Source of the DNA: Sergeia podlipaevii
Lineage: Eukaryota; Euglenozoa; Kinetoplastea; Trypanosomatida; Trypanosomatidae
Length of the DNA stretch: 13,008 nt
Reading direction: 5' to 3'
Assembly (NCBI GenBank): GCA_030849805.1
Contig: JASANZ010001743.1
Location: 1 to 13,008 of the forward strand
Shown in pieces: positions 1 through 9,512 of this stretch; the stretch's first letter is position 1, and every line of letters begins with the position of its first letter. Below the pieces are notes generated by a model, which was given only the letters and a program-made list of their open reading frames with translations, searched no databases and had not been told where the DNA came from. The position numbers and the translations under genes were made by a program.

Positions 1-3000
1 CGAATCTACCATGCCCGCAGCCACCCTGGCACCACCACCACCACCATTGCCGCGGCCAACCATGGTGGTTGGGCGGGAAAGGCGATCGATGGTGTAAGTA
101 TCGCTCAACATCCTTCCTCCTCCGCCAGCGACTGTCGAGTTCATTGCACCAGCGCCACAAGCCGCGCCACTACCACCCAGTGCAGCGGCACTCATGCCCA
201 AAGCGGACCCCGTCGTTGTCGTCGTTGCAGCAATCGGTAGTAGCGAAAAGCGATCCACACGTCGCACCGGCATCCCGGACGGTGCCTGCGGTACAGCATC
301 CACCGCGCCGTCGGTGCTGCCGCTGTGATAAATCGATGCAGATGATGAAGAAGAAGGACTGCAGCCCAGCGACAACGCACTGCTCTTGACAAAAGCCATC
401 AGCGCGCTTTGCAACGACGGAGCAATGCTGCTCCACACCACCGCATCACATGACGCGCTGATGTGTTGAAGGAGCGTCGACATCGCCTGCAGCGCCATCT
501 GATGCTGTTGTTGATGATGATTTGGTTGAGAAATGGAAGAATTCTGCCCCGCTGTCCCGGTCTTGGAGCTCCACAACTGCTGTAAAAAAGCGACATCCAT
601 GTACAATTGAGGCCACGCGTCACGCAGTAGTTGAGCGCTTGTTGCTGCCGCCGATGCCGCAGTCACCGTGCCCATGACCGACCCAGGCGCTGCAGACGCG
701 AACGGGTTGGTCAGAGCAGCAGCAGCAACAGCAGCTGAAGAAAAAGAAGAAGTTGTAGTCGTCATATCCCTTTGCGGCAAAGTAAAACCCATCATAGAGG
801 GCAGCACCTGCTGCTGCATGACGGTGCACGTCACGGCAAGCAACGGGGAGTAGAGCAGTCGCTCCATAGCGCCACGACGAAGAGGCAATACACGCGGTAG
901 CGAGTGTGCACCCTCTGTACCTGCCAAGAACTCCGACTTATTCTCTACGCTGCTGCTAGTGTTGCCGCCGCCGCGTGCATAGAAGCCAGTTTTCGCCACT
1001 GCTGTTGTCGCGCTAGTGGCGCGTCCTGAGCTCACGTAGAGCAACAAGCCTTGCAACGCAAATACATAAGACGTTAACTCTGGTGTCGGCTGAAGTGGAA
1101 ATGGAAACCCTTGTGTAGCACCAATACCCGCTGTCTTTGACGCCGCTGTAGACGTGGTGATCGTGGCGAGGGTGTTGCTCACACCTGTGGTGCCCCACTG
1201 TGACCCATGATAAAAGCGGAACAGCTCTCGCAACTGGGCTTCGGGGGCGTCTTGCCAGTCCACACACGCTCTTGTGAGCCTCGCCAACCCACTCTTGTAA
1301 AGACCCCCGAGCGAGGTGGCATACTCGGCGATGATGAGGTCGCACCACGGCTTCTGAAGAGATGCATACAGTTCCTCGGCCCTGCGCGCAAGAGCGAGAA
1401 ACGGTAACGATAAAGGTGACGACGACCGCGATGGTGGCGGTGGCGGTGGTGCTCGTGATGGTGCGGTTACTTGGTTGGCATCGCTGTAGATAGTGGCTAG
1501 CTGATCTATCGCACCGCAGAGAAAGTCGACGAGAGCGCCAAGGGTGTACAGACACGCCGCCTGTTCCTGTGAACTACGCTGAGATTTTTGAATCTGCTCC
1601 GCGGTGGACGCAAAGTCCGCAAGAGCGCCTTCAAGCCACGTGAGGAGTGCGCGATGAAGCAACTCATCCAAGTGCGCGATGGATGTGTTTGTCACGGAAG
1701 TACCAGCGGAAGACTGCGACATAGTTGTGGTAGTGGCGGTTGCACGTTCAAAGAGCTTCTCGTGGAGGAGAACAGCGTGGACGGTGCGTACCGCAGAAAC
1801 AAGTTGAAGCACAATGACGCGCAAGATGCCCAGAGGGGTCACGTCTGTTGTCGTTGCAGAGCGAGCTGTAGGACCAGCAGCAGCAGCAGCAGCAGCAGTA
1901 GTGGTAGTAGCAACTACCACACGCGAACATATCGCACGCCACGCAGCGCAAACATCTTCTTCTTCCGCCTCCTTCTTTGCCAGTTTCTCTGCCGAAGTAG
2001 TGGGAGAGAAGGATGTGCTGCTACTGGGATTACCAATGTTGTTGAGCGCGTTGTCACTGCCGAATATTCCCTCGAGAGCAAACCAGTACGCACGCGCGCT
2101 TGCCGCCGCCGCCGCCGCCGCCGCTGACGACGACAGAGACGCGGAAGCGGACGTTGCCATGGAAGGACGCAGAAGCTCTATCACGGTACCACCCGACTTG
2201 GGGGGTAAATGGAAGTCGATGGAGCCCGCGCTCTTTGCAGAACGCAAAGCAACCGTGTTGCCTCCCTCCGCTTCATCTCGTGCGTCTTGAGACATTTCCA
2301 GCAGCGCTTGAAGGCTCCACACGACCTCCTCCTCCTCCCCCCCTTTCGCATGCGAAGAGAGCGCGTCCGCTGCCGTGGCTGTGGCTGTGGCGGTGGTGAC
2401 TAGCGACTTGTTCACTTTCTTCTTCATCTTTTCTTCCTTCCATCCGTCGCCGCTATCCGCTGCGGCACACATGGTGGCATCACCCAGACACGCATGAACA
2501 GCACGTGCCATGCCGCTGACACACGCGACAGATTCCTTCAATAAGGTCTCAGCAGTAGCGGCATCACCGCCACGAAGGTCGCCGCTGATACCACCGCCAC
2601 TGAGGCTGTTGCGCTGCCGCTTCGCCTTCTCCACTGGCAGCCCCTCTACTTGGATCTCCTTTGCTTTCGGCAAGAGCATTGAATCGGCCTCGTAGTGCAC
2701 AATGCGTCGTGCAATGAGTGCCTGTGTGGTGGACGTGTACGACAGTGCCGCCGCCATGCCACTCGACAAAATATGTGACACCGACTGCGCCACCACCGCG
2801 TGCCAGGCAGCGTCATCCAAGCCATCAGAAGAAGAAGAAGAAGAAGAGAGATGTTGGGGCACCATAGGAGGGGCATTCGATGCCTGATGTTTCTGCTGGT
2901 GGTAGAAACGGTTGTGGCGGCGCTCCTCAGCCCGTTCAGAGGCGTAAAAAATCACTGCTGTGAGTGGGTTATGGCACAAGTGAACCAGCACAGCACTTAC

Positions 3001-3873
3001 AAAGGGATACAGGCAGTGCAACTGGCACTTGCGTAGCACATCTAGCGTGGCCGCGCTCACCCCCACCACCGCCTCCTTCACTTCTGCGGGTATCACGCCT
3101 ACTGTCGTGGATCGCAAGAAACTATCGTCGCCTTGAGCAGTCAACCCTGAAGGCGTCCACTCGATGCCGCGAAGCGCCGGGACGGTAGCGGCTGCCTTCA
3201 GCATCGCATCCACATACTTTCTGCGCCGCATGCAACGCTCAGCTGCGCTGAGCGGCGCACTTCCAGCAGCAGCAGTTGGTGTGGCATCACCTGCTTCGTT
3301 CAAAACACTTCCCTCACCGCCTCGGCTGGCAGTACTCCCATAACGCGAGAAGGGTGATATCGGTGTGGTCAATATATCACCCACCACCACCGGCGTGTTC
3401 ATACGCTCCAGAGAAGGTCGAAGAGGGGTGACGATGCCGCCCTCGGCTCCCGCCATCGTGAAACGCTGCTGCGGTTGGTTGATATCCTCGTTGCTTGGGT
3501 TTACTGCGTTTGCTTCCTGGTCAAACAACACGCAATGACGAATCCTCAGCAACTTCTGTAACGATTCCTGACACGCTTTACTCGATACTCCCGCCGCGGT
3601 ACCGACACTACCCGGGGCAGCAGCAGCAGCGGATTCGATAAGCTCCTCGACGCTCGCAGTGATGCCGCGTCGCACCATCACACCCCCACCGCAGCTGCCT
3701 TCTTCCTCCTCCTCATCCCCGTCCTCTCCACCGTAGTTGGAGTATAGTGACGCTTCGATAGACGCACCAAGCTCCTCGCTCAATGCCTCTGTTGCCACTA
3801 CAGTAGCAGCGGTAGCAGTAGTGGTACTGGCATCCCTTGCAAATGTGGGCGAAAAGGTGATGTTCTTGTTCTT

Positions 3874-3906
<33 letters not shown>

Positions 3907-5457
3907 TTGCTGCTGCTGCTGCCTCCACGCATAACTGGCATCCGCTGCCTGGCTTGCCAAAAAGCGACTGAGATGAAGGAAGAGATACCGCGCCTGAAGC
4001 ACCAAGAAGAGCGTCATGTAGGAATTGTTTACGCCAACAGTTGCACTAGCACCGTCTTGCGTCGTAGTGGTCGTGGTGGCGGTGGTGGCGGTGGTCGATG
4101 AGTGTGAAGGGGGGAACATAACTGCCTTGTGGCCTGAGGTCAGCAGCTTAGATGCGTTCACGGAAGATGATGATGTGGTTTGTAGACACGCTGGAAGAAA
4201 CAAGGGCCCCATGAGGGCATCACAGAGACGCACGGTGGAGGTCGCGGATACAGGCGATAAAGAAGAGGAATGCGAGGAGATCCAGTCTCGACATACACGT
4301 GCATTTTCAATCACAATGGTCTCTGCAATGTACACCAGGATACTCCCAGGATCATTAGGCGTTGGGGTGACGACTGTTGCCTTCACCTTATCAAAATGGC
4401 TGATATCTCCTTTGTGTTCGCCCCTGTCATGAGTGTGTGTATGATTGGCAAACACCTGCTGGAGGGTGTTGGCGGATGGGCGTAGATAGGTGAGTGCGAT
4501 GAAATACTCACTCAGTCGCCTCCTAGACCTGGCTTCCGCGACGCTTAGCGCCGCCGCCATCCCCTCATCCTCCTCCGCTTCTTCTTCGCTCTTCACGTCA
4601 TATGAGATCCCTCCAGACACACTGCTGGATGCCGGTGTGCTTGCCATTTTACCCATCTGTTGCTGTTGCTGCTGCTGCTGCCGCCTTCCAACGTTGAGCA
4701 AACGAACCTTTGCGAAAGAGTTGGCATCGCGTCGCATGTTGGCTCGAATAACAGTTAGCATGCGCCTCTCCAGATCTTGAGCGGCATCCAGCAGTCGAGA
4801 AAGAGAAACAGCGTAGGTGTCTGATCCCCTCTCGTTACGTTTGCTCCCTACTTCAGCACTTTGGTCTCCCCCATGGCGAATTCCATTTACGATCGTGTAG
4901 GTCGCGTCGATGGCAACCCTACCGATCCTCCCACCAGCACCAGCCGCCACTTCCTGTGCATGGTCCTGCAAAGCTTGAGCAATGGCTTCACGCACCTCAC
5001 GCAGAAGCTTCGCTGCTTGAGAGAGCACCTCTACATCGATGAGCTCCGCTATGTGTAGAAGCTTCTGGTGGGTACCCAGCAGCCGACATTGCTTCCCTTT
5101 CGCCTCTGCCATCTCGGCTAAACCTCGTGAAGTCGTCGCTGTTGCATCTTCAAGAGTACCACCCAAGGCACTACTACGAATAGCACCAGGCGCCTTCCCA
5201 GACAAACCAGTCGCGGAAGGAACAGCAGAGGATGAAAACCGTTCATGCATCTCCATGACGGCTTTGCAGGTCTTCTTCATTTTTACAATTCTCGAACACG
5301 CATCCATGAGTTCCTTATAGGAATCTCCAATCATGCCCTTGAGGCTCGTTGTGCTCTCTTCGATATTGCGAGTGACACTGGCATGGTACTCAAGCGCTTC
5401 TTGCACAGTGTTCTGCGCGAAAATTCGCCTCACCTCCTGAGCTGCCTCTTCCGCCAT
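1..5457 (-). CDS. COG1: COG1-like subunit of the conserved oligomeric Golgi complex (3' end outside window)
   Basis: The frame is open from ATG at 5457 to the left edge: 1819 codons, no stop. An in-frame TGA at 5472-5470 and no earlier ATG fix the start. Residues 10-75 match the COG1/Vps51-type N-terminus: a helical segment, then GMIGDSYKELMDACSRIVKM, which lines up with the human COG1 stretch around 'MVGERYRDLIEAADTI'. Residues 118-165 (motif LLGTHQKLLHIAELI) and a later segment with YFIALTYLRPSANTLQQ also follow COG1 order. COG1 is a lobe A subunit of the eight-subunit COG tether, which acts on retrograde vesicles at the Golgi and keeps glycosyltransferases in place. No signal peptide or membrane span is seen, as expected for a peripheral protein. 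Human COG1 is about 980 residues; this one is far longer, padded by Gln, Ala, Ser, Thr, Pro and Gly runs. Another Vps51-superfamily tether subunit is the main alternative. The C-terminal two thirds show no motif I recognise. Confidence 0.75.
2101..2124 (-). repeat. GCG trinucleotide run encoding polyalanine in the COG1-like gene
   Basis: A run of GCG codons ending in GCA gives about seven alanines around residue 1115, preceded by serines. A similar GCT run near 1873-1893 and an AGA/TCT run near 2828-2848 (seven serines) lie in the same gene. These in-frame microsatellites account for part of its unusual length. Confidence 0.8.
3874..3921 (-). repeat. CAG/CAA repeat encoding 16 glutamines in the COG1-like gene
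   Basis: Sixteen consecutive Gln codons (residues 513-528), mostly CAG with three CAA interruptions. The repeat is in frame with the COG1-like gene and helps confirm that frame. The reverse strand of this tract reads as poly-Leu or poly-Cys, which should not be taken as a gene. Confidence 0.9.
4657..4680 (-). repeat. Short CAG/CAA repeat encoding 8 glutamines in the COG1-like gene
   Basis: Eight Gln codons (residues 260-267), six CAG and two CAA, in frame with the COG1-like gene. It lies between the conserved N-terminal part and an acidic Glu-rich stretch, so it is probably a flexible linker. Confidence 0.85.
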
Positions 5458-5518
5458 ATGTAATCTCTTTCACCTCTCTCTCCCTCTTTCTATTTCTTTT
5501 TTTTCAAGCGGAAACTAA

Positions 5519-5539
5519 AATAATAATAATAATAATAAT
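5519..5539. repeat. (AAT)7 microsatellite
   Basis: Seven AAT units, 60-80 bases upstream of the COG1-like start codon. The reverse complement of 18 of these bases recurs at 5813-5830. Confidence 0.9.
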
Positions 5540-5620
5540 GATAGAGACCAAACTAGTCAACTTTTTCTCCGCGTGAAAATAAAAATGGAAAAAAAAAAAT
5601 TTTTTAAAAAGAGAGATATG

Positions 5621-5703
5621 CTATATTAACAACAGTGATTAACAAAAAGAAAAAAAAAATAGAAAAGTAGAAAAAAAAAATAGAAAAGTAGAAAAAAAAA
5701 ATA
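5621..5703 (-). promoter_or_regulatory. Probable trans-splice acceptor for the COG1-like gene
   Basis: On the minus strand, long T-rich tracts (5641-5703) lead into an AG at 5622-5621. Splicing there would give a 5' leader of about 163 nt without an upstream ATG. A second possible AG at 5516-5515 would give a leader of about 57 nt. Polypyrimidine-AG is the standard trypanosomatid spliced-leader acceptor arrangement; the exact site is inferred. Confidence 0.4.
5650..5703. repeat. 21-bp tandem repeat, A-rich
   Basis: A unit of about ten A residues followed by TAGAAAAGTAG recurs with a 21-base period; the TAG steps fall at 5660, 5681 and 5702. About two and a half copies are present. On the coding strand it gives regularly spaced T10 tracts, so it probably contributes to the polypyrimidine signal for the COG1-like gene. 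Confidence 0.8.
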
Positions 5704-5732
5704 GGATAAAGAAACAGTTCAAATACAATATT

Positions 5733-5755
5733 TGATCTTCCTACATGCAAGATCA
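5733..5755. repeat. Small inverted repeat (hairpin)
   Basis: TGATCTT at 5733-5739 and AAGATCA at 5749-5755 form a perfect 7-bp stem with a 9-nt loop. It lies in the spacer upstream of the probable COG1 splice acceptor. Whether it acts as an RNA element is unknown. Confidence 0.5.
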
Positions 5756-5812
5756 GAAAGAAAGAAAGAAACATATGTAAAAAGAATGGAAAACTATGTA
5801 TCTCACATTTTT

Positions 5813-5830
5813 TTATTATTATTATTATTA
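5813..5830. repeat. (ATT)n microsatellite, inverted relative to the AAT run at 5519
   Basis: Five ATT units plus flanking bases give an 18-base perfect reverse complement of 5521-5538, with a spacer of 274 bases. The two could pair in a long transcript, but simple repeats can produce this by chance. Confidence 0.85.
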
Positions 5831-6230
5831 GACTTTCAACAAAAATGAAAAGAAAAAGAAGAAGATTGCAGTGCGTGGAGAAAAAAAAAAAAAACGAATC
5901 GATAAGAGCAGAGTATTCAGGGCATCGCGCCCTTTAACTGTACATAAAAAATAGAGGGAGGAAAAAGAAAACCTCCAAAACAAAAAAAAAGAGAGAGAGA
6001 GAGAAACACACTTTTACTATTGTATGTACGTGTGCACATGTACTACACAAGCAAAAGACACGCCTGTGTCCGATATAAAAAATACGAAGTAAAAAAAAAA
6101 AATCAATATATAGCATCTCTGTTTGACTAACGGGAAGAGAAAGCAAGAGAAAGAGAAGGGAGAAATAGTCTTCCCTTCACTTTTTATCGGATAACAAGGA
6201 GACCATATCTCTCTCTCTCTCTCCGTCTGT

Positions 6231-9002
6231 CTAGACACCACACCACTTGCCCTCAACCAAATACTTCACAGGGTCCACGCCGGCGTAGCTGTACCACTGC
6301 TCGATCGTTCGCTCTTTACCCAAACCGTAGCGGTCAATATCTACAACTACAATGGGGCTACTTACACTCTGCGGAACACGAAGCTGATCACTGCCTTTAA
6401 ACCTCGCGCGTAGCATGAAGTGGATGCGCCGTCTTGACTGTCGCTGAATGGGATCCCACAGTGGCGCCTGGTTCCACACCTTCGGCGCTGTCGGACGACC
6501 ATAAAAGTGGTACGCCAGATTGCGCTCAGGACTGTAAATGTTATACCCATGCGTCCACAGGCGCACCGAGTACAGCACCTCTTCACCGTCGAAAATGTAA
6601 GGTAAGTGGGGGTCAAACGGCACCTCGCGATAAATACTAGCGTTCGTGAAGAGAAAGCCACCCGCCACCCACGGTTGTGGCAACCTGAAGTTCGTCCTCT
6701 CTGGTATGTCCTTTGACTGTAGCGCCACGTAGGGGTCATTGAAGACGTTATTTTTGGTAAACTCGGCGGTGCCTCCACAGATAATGCCCCCCAGCCGGAC
6801 ATAGCCAAAGTCACCGGGAAATGTCGCCTTGCATAGGTACGCGCTACTCGTGCGGAAGAAATCAAACGGCGGTAGGCCCTGCTTCGCCACAGTGCCTTCC
6901 TCGTCCTCAGGGCCATCATGATAAGAGGCAGGATAGTGTGAGAGAGCCGTCTTGGGGTCGTCATACTTGTGAAAAAAATGAACGCCGAGACTATCCCAGT
7001 GAGGAGTAAAGCGGTTGTGGGAGTCAATCACCATCGTCATCGACTCACCCCGGTACAGCAGCATCGCTACATAGCGGCCGTACGTAGGGCCCAACGCAGT
7101 GCTCGAGCGCACGCGGCGTATTCTGATATTCTCATGAAAATAACACACAGATTTCATGTACTGGCTGGCCTCAAGCTGCTCCTCATGTTGCGGTGTCAAA
7201 CTAGTAAAGACGCGTCGTGCAGAGGACGTGATGGCATCGTCGGCCTCTCCGACGACAGCGACTTGGGTCTCGTGCGTCACTTTGCCACCCCTACCGCCGG
7301 CATCGCCCGCTCGATTGTAATACCGCGGAACCCCGTGCGGCACATAGCAAGGTACTGGCTCATACAGCTGCTCTGGAAGCGCTGGGGGGTCCACGTTGTA
7401 ATCATTCTGCTCTGCAATGCCAACGTACACGCGATAAATGTTCTTCGCCTTTCGCATCATGTCCACCAACGTTGGGCCGCACTGAACGTCACGAAAACTA
7501 GCAAAACTGACAAAGATAGTGCGAGTATCGGCTGCGTAGTCCTCAGGAGGTAGAAGTTGTCGAAATGTTGGTGTCGCATACTTGTCAAAGTCTGTAAGGC
7601 GCTTCGGTGAAAGAAACGGCACAGATAGTTGAGTGAACGGCGTCCACGCTACAGAGCCCACAGCAGCCACAGCTCCATTTGACGGCGAACCTGCCTGATA
7701 GCTTCCCAAGTGGTAGTACGCCTCATGGAGCAAAGCATGGTGCCATGCCTCGCTCGTTGAAACGGGTGCGAAAAGTTGAAAGGGTGACACCTTCTCCCAT
7801 CTTCTAATTGGATAGTAAAGCCGTCGATTGAGTACCGATGAAGCGACATAAAGTGCATGACGCATCTCCAGCAGTGTGTCGTCATCCGCGAGGGTAGGGT
7901 TCACTTCGCAGGCAATGGGGACCGATGTGGAAGCTGCACTGTCCTCATCCTTATCTTTCGTTTTACTGGTTAGCTGTGAACTAGTGGCAGCATTCGCGTT
8001 CTTGCGCGCTGAATTGCACCACCCTGTCTTCAGCAGTGCATGCCGGTACTTGAGCATCTCGAAGTCGTCAAAAGGCTGCACATTCTCCATCTCAGCATCG
8101 TGTGATGTAGCTCTTACAAACTCAATACCAGGAATCTGCAACCTATCTTCCTCCTTTTCCATCCGATTACCATCGCCCATGTCATCTTCCTCTCGCCTTT
8201 TCTGATGTTGCCCTTGATCCCTGTTCTCCCCACGATCAGCGTGACCCGTGGTGGCACCATCGATTTCCTCAGTAAGAAAGCTGCTTTGCTGTTCTGTGGT
8301 TGAGTTAGAGCCCTTCTCCCGTACCAACAGCTCCGCTAACAAAAATCGTGCCAGCTCCGTCGTGCCGTTCAGCGGTAGTGCCTGTTTAATGGCCGCAAGC
8401 CAGGCACTTATCTCGCCAATCTGTTTCGCCACGACTTGAAATCCAGCACTTGTATCTAGCAACGTCATTATATTGTCCTTTTCTAGTACATGTCCTAGGC
8501 CAGTAATATCGCTCGAGACAGGGGGACCTGTGTAGGGCGGGTCTGTTATCATTCTGTACTGAAGGATTCCCAGTTTATCACCCAAAAAAGCTACCCATCC
8601 TTTACGCTGGGGATCACGTGCATCGATGACATCCCAAGGCATCCCATATGCGATCAACATCGCTAAAAAAAGAAAGAGAACGAAGCAAAGCGCTATAGAA
8701 AAGAAAATAAGAGCAAAGACGCCAGCTGAGTGGCTCTGGCTTCGTGTACTGGTCCGGTTGTCCCGTGGCGCACCTCCAGCTGAAATGCCTAGGCATGGAA
8801 ACATGCGCGCGCAGCACTTGCGCGTGAATCGGCGACCGCGCGGCGTAGGCCGTTCTGTCAGCCGCGCGTTCCAGTTTTCGTTCTCATCATAGCTAACGCT
8901 CTGGTAAATTGGAACTTGGCAGTCCCCTTCCTCCGTGTGAGACTTGTGCGGAAAGCGTTCCGAAATCCCTCCGCCACCACGCCCACGTATGTCTGGATAC
9001 AT
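6231..9002 (-). CDS. GT60-family UDP-GlcNAc:polypeptide alpha-N-acetylglucosaminyltransferase (Golgi, type II membrane)
   Basis: 923 residues from ATG at 9002 to TAG at 6233-6231. The frame is open upstream to a TAA at 9101-9099, but without another ATG; a GTG at 9074 is not a credible start here. The protein has a 92-residue cytosolic tail with a Gly run and a Cys pair near the membrane, one transmembrane segment (about 93-119), a long low-complexity stem with charged stretches, and a C-terminal catalytic region (about 495-860). Family landmarks appear in order: TIFVSFASFRD (495-505), YVGIAEQN, RGES, the DXD-like DSH (660-662) in MVIDSHNRF, ALSHYPASY, WVAGGFLF, DPHLPYIF-DGEE (797-808), RLWTHG (814-819) and YHFYGRP. 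This is the GlcNAc-transferase family of Dictyostelium Skp1 Gnt1 and the T. cruzi enzymes that start mucin O-glycans; the long stem and single membrane anchor fit the T. cruzi Golgi type better. N-glycosylation sequons occur near 212, 233 and 787. The acceptor protein is not predictable. Confidence 0.88.
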   Translation of the reverse strand: MYPDIRGRGGGGISERFPHKSHTEEGDCQVPIYQSVSYDENENWNARLTERPTPRGRRFTRKCCARMFPCLGISAGGAPRDNRTSTRSQSHSAGVFALIFFSIALCFVLFLFLAMLIAYGMPWDVIDARDPQRKGWVAFLGDKLGILQYRMITDPPYTGPPVSSDITGLGHVLEKDNIMTLLDTSAGFQVVAKQIGEISAWLAAIKQALPLNGTTELARFLLAELLVREKGSNSTTEQQSSFLTEEIDGATTGHADRGENRDQGQHQKRREEDDMGDGNRMEKEEDRLQIPGIEFVRATSHDAEMENVQPFDDFEMLKYRHALLKTGWCNSARKNANAATSSQLTSKTKDKDEDSAASTSVPIACEVNPTLADDDTLLEMRHALYVASSVLNRRLYYPIRRWEKVSPFQLFAPVSTSEAWHHALLHEAYYHLGSYQAGSPSNGAVAAVGSVAWTPFTQLSVPFLSPKRLTDFDKYATPTFRQLLPPEDYAADTRTIFVSFASFRDVQCGPTLVDMMRKAKNIYRVYVGIAEQNDYNVDPPALPEQLYEPVPCYVPHGVPRYYNRAGDAGGRGGKVTHETQVAVVGEADDAITSSARRVFTSLTPQHEEQLEASQYMKSVCYFHENIRIRRVRSSTALGPTYGRYVAMLLYRGESMTMVIDSHNRFTPHWDSLGVHFFHKYDDPKTALSHYPASYHDGPEDEEGTVAKQGLPPFDFFRTSSAYLCKATFPGDFGYVRLGGIICGGTAEFTKNNVFNDPYVALQSKDIPERTNFRLPQPWVAGGFLFTNASIYREVPFDPHLPYIFDGEEVLYSVRLWTHGYNIYSPERNLAYHFYGRPTAPKVWNQAPLWDPIQRQSRRRIHFMLRARFKGSDQLRVPQSVSSPIVVVDIDRYGLGKERTIEQWYSYAGVDPVKYLVEGKWCGV

Positions 9003-9208
9003 AATGCGAACGTGGGTTCTTTTTCTCGCCAAAGAAGTATTTAAGTATCTATCAGAAATATATATATGTAACACGGAAAAAAAAACCTTATAAATGCTTT
9101 AGACAATGACTAAAATAGAAAGCAGAAAGAAGGCTATATAAAGAAAAAGGAGCTGCTCACTTTACAAAAACAAAAAATACTATAAGTCGCTCTTACTACC
9201 TAAGCTAA

Positions 9209-9222
9209 CTAAAAAAAAGAGA
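9209..9222 (-). promoter_or_regulatory. Probable trans-splice acceptor for the GT60 enzyme gene
   Basis: On the minus strand TTCTCTTTTTTTTAG ends in AG at 9210-9209, a strong polypyrimidine-AG signal. The implied leader of about 206 nt runs to ATG 9002 without any upstream ATG, which supports that start codon. A second candidate AG at 9135-9134, after CTCCTTTTTCTTT, would give a leader of about 131 nt. Confidence 0.5.
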
Positions 9223-9286
9223 ATTTCAAAAAAAAAGCAAAAAATTGAAGAATACGGCACTTTCATGTCAAGTGAAAAAAAAAAAG

Positions 9287-9338
9287 GAGACCACCCGCAA
9301 AAAGAGAAGCTGTAAAAAAATATTTCATATGTGGTCTC
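9287..9338. repeat. Inverted repeat in the 3' region of the GT60 paralogue
   Basis: GAGACCAC at 9287-9294 and GTGGTCTC at 9331-9338 are perfect 8-base complements with a 36-base spacer. On the minus strand the pair lies about 175-225 bases after the stop codon of the 812-residue gene, so it would sit in its 3' untranslated region or just beyond. A function is not known. Confidence 0.5.
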
Positions 9339-9512
9339 ACTCATCACCAAAGTAAAAATCTATCCTTTTCTTTCTTTTCAATGAATGATTAAAAGAAAAA
9401 AAAGCAAAGAAGAGCGGCAGCAACAGTTCGAAAAGTTACATGCTGTTGTTGCTTGGAATATGTCAAACACACCATTTTTTTCTTTTCCTTTGTCATAAAG
9501 AAACCATGCACC

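Larger units (their letters stand above)
5458..6230. other. Intergenic spacer between the GT60 enzyme gene and the COG1-like gene
   Basis: A 773-base spacer holding the 3' untranslated region of the glycosyltransferase gene and the 5' leader of the COG1-like gene, both read on the minus strand. It is very A-rich on the plus strand, giving many T-rich polypyrimidine tracts on the transcribed sense strand. A TC tract (minus sense) opposite GA at 5991-6004 and a CT tract on the plus strand at 6208-6224 are also present. Short open frames here are low-complexity Phe/Leu-rich strings, and I see no gene. Confidence 0.75.
9003..9512. other. Intergenic spacer between the two GT60-family genes
   Basis: A 510-base spacer with the 3' untranslated region of the 812-residue paralogue and the 5' leader of the 923-residue enzyme, both on the minus strand. 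It is A-rich on the plus strand with several T-rich tracts on the sense strand, and holds one small inverted repeat. I see no further gene. Confidence 0.75.

Noticed and set aside
1814..2290. Plus-strand Ala/Ser-rich frame within the COG1-like region
   Set aside because: Antisense shadow of trinucleotide runs; the minus-strand frame is continuous for 1819 codons and carries COG1 motifs.
3737..3934. Plus-strand frame ending in a long poly-Cys run
   Set aside because: It is the reverse strand of the CAG/CAA polyglutamine tract of the COG1-like gene and has no domain.
6969..7553. 194-codon frame on the plus strand inside the GT60 enzyme gene
   Set aside because: Lies antisense to the conserved catalytic region and has no recognisable features.
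9003..9074. GTG-initiated N-terminal extension of 24 codons on the GT60 enzyme
   Set aside because: It contains no ATG, reads through AT-rich leader sequence, and trypanosomatid nuclear genes start at ATG; the first in-frame ATG is at 9002.
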